Assembly (NCBI GenBank): GCA_965263155.1
Contig: OZ253586.1
Location: 496,001 to 560,000 of the forward strand
DNA from: JAAXIE01 sp965263155
GTDB taxonomy: Bacteria; Chloroflexota; Dehalococcoidia; Lucifugimonadales; JAAXIE01
Reading direction: 5' to 3'
DNA length: 64,000 bases
Position 1 is the first letter of the stretch; every line of letters begins with the position of its first letter. The notes under the pieces were generated by a model. That model was not told the origin of the DNA. It did not search any database and saw nothing but the letters and a program-made list of their open reading frames with translations. Positions 58,850-64,000 of this stretch are shown here, in pieces. The position numbers and the translations under genes are program-made.

Positions 58850-59115
58850 CACAAAAGAAAAACCCGTCCCTGAAGGGACGGGCATGTCAGCCACGCGGTA
58901 CCACCCTTCTTTTCTCCTCCCCACGGTGCTAGAAGAAGAGGAGAACAGCTCCACGACTGTTAACGGTGTCGGCCGCCACGCCCTACACTATTCGGGCGGG
59001 TCGCTCCCGGGCGAGTTCAGCGCTTCTCTGCCACCGGCTTCCCACCAACCGCCGACTCTCTGAGGCAGGCTTCGCCTACTACTCCCGTTCTCCGCGTAAT
59101 ATGCGTTTTTCAACC
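58850..59115 (-). ncRNA. T-box leader (riboswitch) of the ilv-leu operon, probable Leu specifier
   Basis: About 260 nt of leader on the minus strand between a canonical promoter and ilvB. It contains the 14-nt T-box core AGGGTGGTACCGCG (58907-58894) in the antiterminator, and the hairpin terminator CCCGTCCC-TGAA-GGGACGGG (58882-58863) followed by T-rich TTTTTCTTTT. Stem I with GAGAGTCGGCGG..GCCGG lies at about 59090-59030. The likely specifier CTC (59015-59013) sits in the context TGAA-CTC-GCC, matching leucine leaders. Uncharged tRNA-Leu would stabilise the antiterminator and switch on ilvBNC-leuAC(D). The specifier assignment is inferred from context. Confidence 0.88.
58863..58882 (-). terminator. 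T-box intrinsic terminator
   Basis: 8-bp perfect stem CCCGTCCC/GGGACGGG, TTCA loop on the minus strand, then TTTTTCTTTT. It competes with the antiterminator formed by the T-box sequence. Confidence 0.85.
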
Positions 59116-59120
59116 CATAG

Positions 59121-59149
59121 ATACTATGGTGCTAATATGCTCCTGTCAA
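59121..59149 (-). promoter_or_regulatory. Sigma70-type promoter of the T-box ilv-leu operon
   Basis: Minus strand TTGACA (59149-59144), 17-nt spacer, TAGTAT (59126-59121). The start would be near 59114, matching the 5' end of the T-box stem I region. Confidence 0.8.
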
Positions 59150-59543
59150 GACGTAACAACCGCTGCTAGAGTGACAGTTTGACCTAGCTTGGCATGCGCA
59201 GGACAAGGTCACGCTGGGCTACTTCCTAGGCTGTCATATGCCCCTGCAACTCGCCTATGGCTTGCCAAGTTGCACTGGGTTCAATGAAGTGTCGCGGTTC
59301 TGTAGCCATCAATCACTTCCGTACTCGGGCGCCTTGGGGATGGCCGAGACGCTCATGCCATAGTACCAGTTAGAATGGGTGCTCCCAATGGCCCGCAGTT
59401 GCATTGGTAAGAGCCTTCGCAAGGCCTCGCGCGGCAACTTCAGTTTCTTTCCGATAGCCACGGGACCCTGCCGTTGTATACTATGCGCAAGCTCCCTCGG
59501 TGACCCCGTGTCAATACCTATCCTTGCACCCGGCGGTGATGCG
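59150..59543. other. Gap between the ilv promoter and the BNR-repeat gene
   Basis: About 390 nt with no gene recognised. TATACT at 59477-59482 could serve the next gene. Nothing else stands out. Confidence 0.4.
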
Positions 59544-60533
59544 ATGGCAAACATAAGAAGGCTCTACGCAGGAATGCACGACGGCGTTTGCGCCCTTACC
59601 AGTGCCGACGGCGGCGATACCTGGCAGTGCGGTCCTACCACGCCGCTGGGCCACGCCGCGTCACGATTGGCCGTCAGCGCCAGCGACTCGCGGCGTGCTT
59701 ACGTTGCAGCATACGAGTCGGGCATGTATCGCACCGACAATGGGGGCGAGACGTGGCAGAAGCTGGACCTCTTCCCGTGCGACTACGCCCACAGCGTAGT
59801 GGTGCTTCCTGACAATCACGACAGAATTCTGGTGGGCGGAGAGCCAGCTGCCATCTACCGTTCCGAGGACGGCGGACAGACTTGGGAGGAGTGCCTCAGT
59901 TTCAAGGACGTGCCGGAGGCGGAGAAGTGGTTCTTCCACTCCCAGACCCGATACTCCCATGTTCGTGACATGAAGCTTGCGCCTCATAACCCCGACTGGA
60001 TATACGCGGGGATTGAGGTCGGGGGCATCGTTCGCTCCAAGGACGGCGGGGCCAGTTGGCAGCAGCTTCACGGCACCGACGACGACATCCACTCCATCTG
60101 CTTCAGCCCCCACAGCCACGCTACGGTGTACGCGGGCACGGCCCGTGGCCCCTTCCGCAGCGACGATGGTGGAGATAGCTGGCAGCCCATCACGAATTCC
60201 TTGGAACGCCTCTACACCGTACCCGTCACCCCTGCCCCCGACGATGACCGGCACGTGTTGCTGGCAGTGGCCAACAACGCAGGGCGAAAGGGAGCCCAAG
60301 CATACGTTTCGGCTAACGGTGGAGAGCAGTGGTCCAGACTATGGGACTTGGGGACCGACGATGACATGGCCATCGCTTTCGCTTGGGACCCCGTAGACAC
60401 GCAACGGGTCTATGCTGGCACCGACTCTGGGAAACTGTATGGCAGCGCCGACCGCGGCGGGTCGTGGCGCCCGCTGAATGTCGAGCTGCCCAGCTTGGCG
60501 GTCGGGGCTTTGGCCTTGAGCGTTGAGGCTTAG
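59544..60533 (+). CDS. BNR/sortilin-like beta-propeller protein
   Basis: 329 residues made of repeated blades ending in D-G-G-x-x-W. Seven are visible (SADGGDTW, DNGGETW, EDGGQTW, KDGGASW, DDGGDSW, ANGGEQW, DRGGSW), the Asp-box pattern of BNR, YCF48 and VPS10-like propellers. No signal peptide or sialidase active-site Arg triad is evident, so enzyme function is not supported. ATG 59544; a longer frame from 59379 has unrelated composition. It ends 37 nt before larC. Confidence 0.83.
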   Translation: MANIRRLYAGMHDGVCALTSADGGDTWQCGPTTPLGHAASRLAVSASDSRRAYVAAYESGMYRTDNGGETWQKLDLFPCDYAHSVVVLPDNHDRILVGGEPAAIYRSEDGGQTWEECLSFKDVPEAEKWFFHSQTRYSHVRDMKLAPHNPDWIYAGIEVGGIVRSKDGGASWQQLHGTDDDIHSICFSPHSHATVYAGTARGPFRSDDGGDSWQPITNSLERLYTVPVTPAPDDDRHVLLAVANNAGRKGAQAYVSANGGEQWSRLWDLGTDDDMAIAFAWDPVDTQRVYAGTDSGKLYGSADRGGSWRPLNVELPSLAVGALALSVEA

Positions 60534-60570
60534 TGAGTGCCAGTTCACCGAGGCCTCACAAGGCTAAACT

Positions 60571-61767
60571 ATGAGAGTAGCCCATTTTCAGTCCATAGGC
60601 GGGGCCAGCGGCGATATGCTCCTAGGGGCTTTGCTGGACGCTGGTCTGTCTCTGGAGCATCTGGAACGCACGCTGCAACTGCTCTCTCTGCCCCAGCATC
60701 GCCTCGCTGTCCAATCGGTACAGCGTGGTCACCTGACGGCGACCTTGCTGGACGTGCAGATCCCTGGCGAGCGACTGGGTCTTGCCCCGCGAGAGTTGCA
60801 GGAAACAGTGAGCGGCAGCGACCTGCCCGATGACGTGAAATCACGCTCCCTGTCTGTATTGAATGCCCTTTTTGAGGCGGAGCGACGGGTGCATCGCGCT
60901 GATGGAGGCGAAGTTCACCTGCACGAGTTGGGTAGTGTGGACACGCTAATCGACGTCGTGGGCACCGTGTCAGGACTGGAATGGCTCGGAGTAGAGAAGG
61001 TGTTGGCCTCGCCCTTGGTGGTGGGCCATCGTCAGCCTGACCGTCCCCGGGCCTATCCGGTGCCAGCCCCGGCCACTCTTGAGTTGGCAGCCATGGCGGG
61101 CGCACCCTTGGAGACGCGGACTAGCGTTTCCCATGAGATGACGACTCCAACGGGAGCAGCCCTCCTCACCGTCCTCGCTTCCTTCGAGCCACCGCCACAA
61201 CTGACTCTGCATCGCATCGGCTATGGCGCAGGGCGGGCCGACCTGCCGGGAGTGCCCAACGTGACGTCGGTCTGGCTCGGCCAAGCTGTTGAAGGTGCCA
61301 CCGAGACCGTGGTGTTGCTGGAGACCAACATCGACGACGCGCAGGGTGTGGTCATAGGCTACGCCCAAGAGCGTCTATTCGCTCAAGGGGCCCTTGATGT
61401 TTGGATCACCCCCATCCAGATGAAGAAGAACCGGCCCGGCGTGGTACTGTCGGCACTGGTGCCCGCATGGCTGCAGGGAGCCGCGGTTGAAACCATCCTG
61501 CGGGAGACCCCTACCTTGGGAGTGCGGGTGAGGCCGGTGCAACGCCAGATTGCCTACCGTGAGACGGTGTCCTTCCAGTCCCAGTACGGCGCACTAAGGG
61601 TGAAGGTGAAGTACTTGGAGGGCCAGCCTGTGTCGGCGGCCCCAGAGTACGAGGACTGTCGTCAGCTTGCCCTGAAATTGGGCGTCCCTCTGCAAGAACT
61701 CTACCAGCGCGTGCAGGACGAGGCCCGTTCGCTGTTGGTGGAGCTTCCCGCCGGCGAAGCGGGTTAA
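60571..61767 (+). CDS. larC: LarC-like nickel-pincer cofactor synthesis protein, undivided
   Basis: 398 residues of the DUF111 family. It shows VAHFQSIGGASGDMLLGALLDAGLSLEHLERTLQLLSLP, VHLHELGSVDTLIDVVGTVSGLEWLGVEKVLASPLVVG, TPTGAALL, LLETNIDDAQGVVIGYAQERLFAQGALDVWITPIQMKKNRPGVVLSALVP and the C-terminal REXXXFQS-like YRETVSFQSQYG. LarC inserts nickel into the pyridinium-dithiocarboxylate nucleotide with CTP. Lactobacillus larC needs a programmed frameshift between halves; here one open frame covers both. No larB, larE or larA is in the window, so the client enzyme is unknown. Confidence 0.9.
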   Translation: MRVAHFQSIGGASGDMLLGALLDAGLSLEHLERTLQLLSLPQHRLAVQSVQRGHLTATLLDVQIPGERLGLAPRELQETVSGSDLPDDVKSRSLSVLNALFEAERRVHRADGGEVHLHELGSVDTLIDVVGTVSGLEWLGVEKVLASPLVVGHRQPDRPRAYPVPAPATLELAAMAGAPLETRTSVSHEMTTPTGAALLTVLASFEPPPQLTLHRIGYGAGRADLPGVPNVTSVWLGQAVEGATETVVLLETNIDDAQGVVIGYAQERLFAQGALDVWITPIQMKKNRPGVVLSALVPAWLQGAAVETILRETPTLGVRVRPVQRQIAYRETVSFQSQYGALRVKVKYLEGQPVSAAPEYEDCRQLALKLGVPLQELYQRVQDEARSLLVELPAGEAG

Positions 61768-61793
61768 TCACTCGCGTTGATCCGCTCGGGAAT

Positions 61794-62471
61794 TTATACG
61801 ACTCTATCGTCCGAGTTCCAGTCGAGCACCGGCCAACCTTGGGATTCTGCCAGACGCCGTAGAGCACGGTCCGGGTTTACCGCTACCGGGTGCCCTACGC
61901 AGTCGAGGAACTCGCGGTCCGAGTAGCTGTCGCCGTAGGCGTAGCATTGCGATAGGTCGAGATCCGCTTGCGCACCAAGACGACGAACGGCCTCAGCCTT
62001 GCTTGGGCCAACTATCGGGCCGCTCTGCAGGCGTCCGGTGAATTCGTTTGCCTGACGCTCCAATCGGGCGCAGATAACTTGGTCGGGGGATATCAAGCGA
62101 GCCAAGGGGATTAGGGACTGCTCCACACCGCCGCTGGCTAACACGATCTGGTCGCCCTGCTGACGGTGCCACTCAATGCAGCGCAAGGCCCCGGGCAAGA
62201 GATGGTGCTGCCAATAGTCTGGCCCGCCATTATTTATCCAATGCTCCAGGCGCCAAGGCGGGACGTTGCGATAGTTTCTGAAGAACCTTTGGCTGAACGT
62301 GGAGCGGTCTAGCCGGTCCATTACCATGTAATAGGGTACCTTCGGCACGAAAAGTAGTGTCCATAGCATCCGCCGAGGTTGGGTCCTCTGGCGCAACTGC
62401 AAATCAGCATAACAGCTGACCACATTGGACGATGCCAAGGTACCATCTACGTCGAAGAAGGCCGCCCGCAT
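61794..62471 (-). CDS. HAD-IB family phosphatase
   Basis: 225 residues. Motif I FFDVDGTLA (residues 5-13), motif II in QIVLASGGVEQSL, Lys in GPSKAEAVRRLG and motif III in YAYGDSYSDREFLDCVG, so a full HAD-IB (SerB-like) active site. The nearby acyltransferase gene suggests a lipid-phosphate substrate, since HAD-IB and PlsC domains occur fused elsewhere. It is 13 nt after the reductase-acyltransferase gene on the same strand. Confidence 0.85.
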   Translation of the reverse strand: MRAAFFDVDGTLASSNVVSCYADLQLRQRTQPRRMLWTLLFVPKVPYYMVMDRLDRSTFSQRFFRNYRNVPPWRLEHWINNGGPDYWQHHLLPGALRCIEWHRQQGDQIVLASGGVEQSLIPLARLISPDQVICARLERQANEFTGRLQSGPIVGPSKAEAVRRLGAQADLDLSQCYAYGDSYSDREFLDCVGHPVAVNPDRALRRLAESQGWPVLDWNSDDRVV

Positions 62472-62484
62472 CGTTGGCGTCGGC

Positions 62485-64000
62485 CTAGCGCAGGGACCGT
62501 ACGGCCTTCTCTATCCCCTCAGTGAAGCGGCGGACCATCTCGTTGGCACTTTCGCCGTTGGCCGAGTGCAAGAAGGGTTCGGAGTAGAGGGGGGGGCCGA
62601 ACCGTACGTGGATAGGATGAGGTCGGGGGAACGTCTGTCCCTTCTGGAGGGTCTGGAAGCTGCCGGAGATGTACGCAGGCACCACCGGCACACCGGATTC
62701 CAACGCCAGTAGGCCCACCCCCGGCTTCAGTTTTCGCATCGTGCCGTTGGGGCTGCGCCCGCCTTCTGGGAAGTAGATCAGCGAGTGGTCCCGGGACAGC
62801 AGACCCAACGCTAGGCTCAGGCTCTCCGGGGTGTGGCTGTGCCGATCGAAGGGCGCCCCGTCGACAAAGTTGCGCACTATCCAAGCCGACACTTTGTTGC
62901 GGAAGAAGTAGTCCTTGGCCGCCATGGGATGGACCTTGCCGCCCCGATAAAGCAGGGCCATCAGCACAGCGGTGTCGAAGTGACTACAGTGATTGGAAGC
63001 GAGAATATAGGGTCCCGAAGTGGGCACATGCTCCATCCCATCGGAGCTAAGCTTGTTGAAGATGCGTAGGAAACGTGTCATCCACCAGCGGAATGTCTTC
63101 CTAGCCAACAACCAGCGTCGCCCTTCCTTTAACCAGCGGTCCATCTCTGTGTCGGTAGGCAGGGGGATGTGTCGAACCCATTGAGACCGCTTTTCCGCTG
63201 GCGACCGCGGCTCGGCAACGGATTCCGTTGCGCCGTGTCCGTTAGCTGCTGCAGCCGAAGGGCGAACCGGGCGCAGTCCCAAAACGAAACGCTTCACCCC
63301 CGGAATGTGGATATCCTGGATGTACTCGCGCCAGTCGATGGAGGCGACATTGAAGTTGAACTTGCGTTGCTCTTCTTCGGTGAGGCTGTCCCACACCTGC
63401 TTGGTGCGGTCAGTCAGATAGAGGCACTTGGCTTCGGCGTAAGGCCCGTAGATACGGGCATAGTAAGCCAGCCTCTCCACGCCCGAGCGCTTGGCGCGGT
63501 ACCAGCTTCGGACACGCCTGCCCTTGGGTAGAACGTAGCTGGCTGGGGGCAGCCAGGAGAGTAACAACAGGGGCAGAGAGTACCGGTACCGCAACCGACG
63601 CAGAAAGTCCTTGGTGGTGGGGAAGGTGAGTTCGGGATACTTGGTGGCTTCTGCGCCTGGGCTTTCTTTGGAGTAGACCTCGCGAACTAGGTTGCAGAAC
63701 CGCTTCACCTGAAGCGGGTTCTCCGATCCGCTGGCGATGTGGTGTATTTCCAAGCCGCCACGATGGGCCGTGGTCGGTATGGTGGCCACCAAGGCGTTCA
63801 CCACCATGTCCACCGGCACGACGTCAATGACCCCTTCCGCTTGGCCTGGGAAGTCGGGCACCAGGTTGCGTCCGTAGGCCACTATGAGAGGGTCGATCAT
63901 CCTCATGCCGTCGAGCCAGCCCGGTTCGGGGCTCTCGAAGGCGCTTTCAACCACGGATGGACGCATGATGAGGGTGGGCACGTCGCCGCGGTGGCGCTGC
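62485..64000 (-). CDS. Fatty-acyl-CoA reductase-like domain fused to a PlsC acyltransferase (partial)
   Basis: At least 505 residues, with the N-terminus beyond the window end (the frame is open through 64000). The first ~230 residues are the end of a fatty-acyl-CoA reductase (male-sterility/NAD_binding_4) domain: VPTLIMRPSVVESAFESPEPGWLDG, VDVVPVDMVVNALVATI and a FAR_C-like FNFNVASIDWREYIQDIHIPGVKRFVLG. Residues about 300-500 are a PlsC/AGPAT domain with the catalytic NHCSHFDTAVLMALL (H-x4-D), APFDRHS, FPEGGRSPNG and VPVVPAYI. A single chain could reduce acyl-CoA and acylate an alcohol. Coupled with the HAD phosphatase, an unusual lipid or ether/wax route is possible. Confidence 0.85.
   Translation of the reverse strand, partial: QRHRGDVPTLIMRPSVVESAFESPEPGWLDGMRMIDPLIVAYGRNLVPDFPGQAEGVIDVVPVDMVVNALVATIPTTAHRGGLEIHHIASGSENPLQVKRFCNLVREVYSKESPGAEATKYPELTFPTTKDFLRRLRYRYSLPLLLLSWLPPASYVLPKGRRVRSWYRAKRSGVERLAYYARIYGPYAEAKCLYLTDRTKQVWDSLTEEEQRKFNFNVASIDWREYIQDIHIPGVKRFVLGLRPVRPSAAAANGHGATESVAEPRSPAEKRSQWVRHIPLPTDTEMDRWLKEGRRWLLARKTFRWWMTRFLRIFNKLSSDGMEHVPTSGPYILASNHCSHFDTAVLMALLYRGGKVHPMAAKDYFFRNKVSAWIVRNFVDGAPFDRHSHTPESLSLALGLLSRDHSLIYFPEGGRSPNGTMRKLKPGVGLLALESGVPVVPAYISGSFQTLQKGQTFPRPHPIHVRFGPPLYSEPFLHSANGESANEMVRRFTEGIEKAVRSLR

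Overview
The window looks like a GC-rich chromosomal segment (probably a metagenome-assembled contig) of a Chloroflexota bacterium, most plausibly a SAR202-like Dehalococcoidia. This is an inference from gene content: a luciferase-like flavin monooxygenase, a xanthine-dehydrogenase/CO-dehydrogenase-type molybdoenzyme set, amidohydrolase and DUF336 genes, RecQ with a C-terminal HTH, and a T-box-controlled ilv-leu operon. No rRNA, tRNA, phage, IS element or CRISPR array was recognised.

The most notable content is three genes interrupted by one in-frame TGA exactly where a thiol oxidoreductase has its catalytic cysteine. They are a deiodinase-like thioredoxin-fold protein (about 2661-3437, T-U-P-Y-C), a DsbA/FrnE-like protein (26634-27236, T-U-P-F-C) and a peroxiredoxin (50516-50049 on the minus strand, T-A-G-U). 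Each has a hairpin just downstream of the TGA at a distance suited to a bacterial SECIS, so they are read here as selenoproteins, not pseudogenes. Gene callers would split or shorten all three. The FrnE-like gene converges on a thioredoxin reductase gene whose stop codon shares the same CTAG. No selA, selB, selC or selD was seen here.

Layout. 0-11 kb: partial cmk, TolB-like lipoprotein, LLM monooxygenase, the deiodinase-like selenoprotein, an esterase, DUF336, a LolD/FtsX-type ABC exporter, a repeat-bearing gene-free island, and rsmI with an apparent CTG start. 11-19 kb: PPOX-trpD-trpC-trpF-trpB (no trpA), a Fic protein, rplU-rpmA-rpmE, a YqhQ-like DUF1385 protein. 19-28.2 kb: a CopG/RelE module with a frameshifted toxin, coxG-coxM-coxS divergent from the molybdopterin subunit, amidohydrolase, CinA, MetF, the FrnE-like selenoprotein and trxB. 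28.6-33.5 kb: a degenerate response regulator, two Asp23/Gls24 proteins, AmaP, DUF2273 and a BrkB-type membrane protein with a long Ala/Gly-rich repeat region. 33.5-35.1 kb: decayed mgtE and MMPL remnants. 35.2-44.8 kb: recQ, a Phd/PIN toxin-antitoxin pair, addB-addA. 46-50.5 kb: citrate synthase, MidA-like methyltransferase, HD protein, trmI, selenoperoxiredoxin. 50.6-59.1 kb: minus-strand T-box-ilvB-ilvN-ilvC-leuA-leuC-[HNH-Uma2 fusion]-leuD. 59.5-64 kb: BNR-repeat protein, larC, HAD phosphatase and a partial fatty-acyl reductase/acyltransferase fusion.

Together these genes cover branched-chain amino acid and tryptophan synthesis, recombinational repair, envelope stress and thiol/selenol redox chemistry. 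Several promoters are readable (rplU, the response regulator, the ilv leader). At least three genes appear to be transcribed without a leader, with a -10 box 6-7 nt before the start codon.
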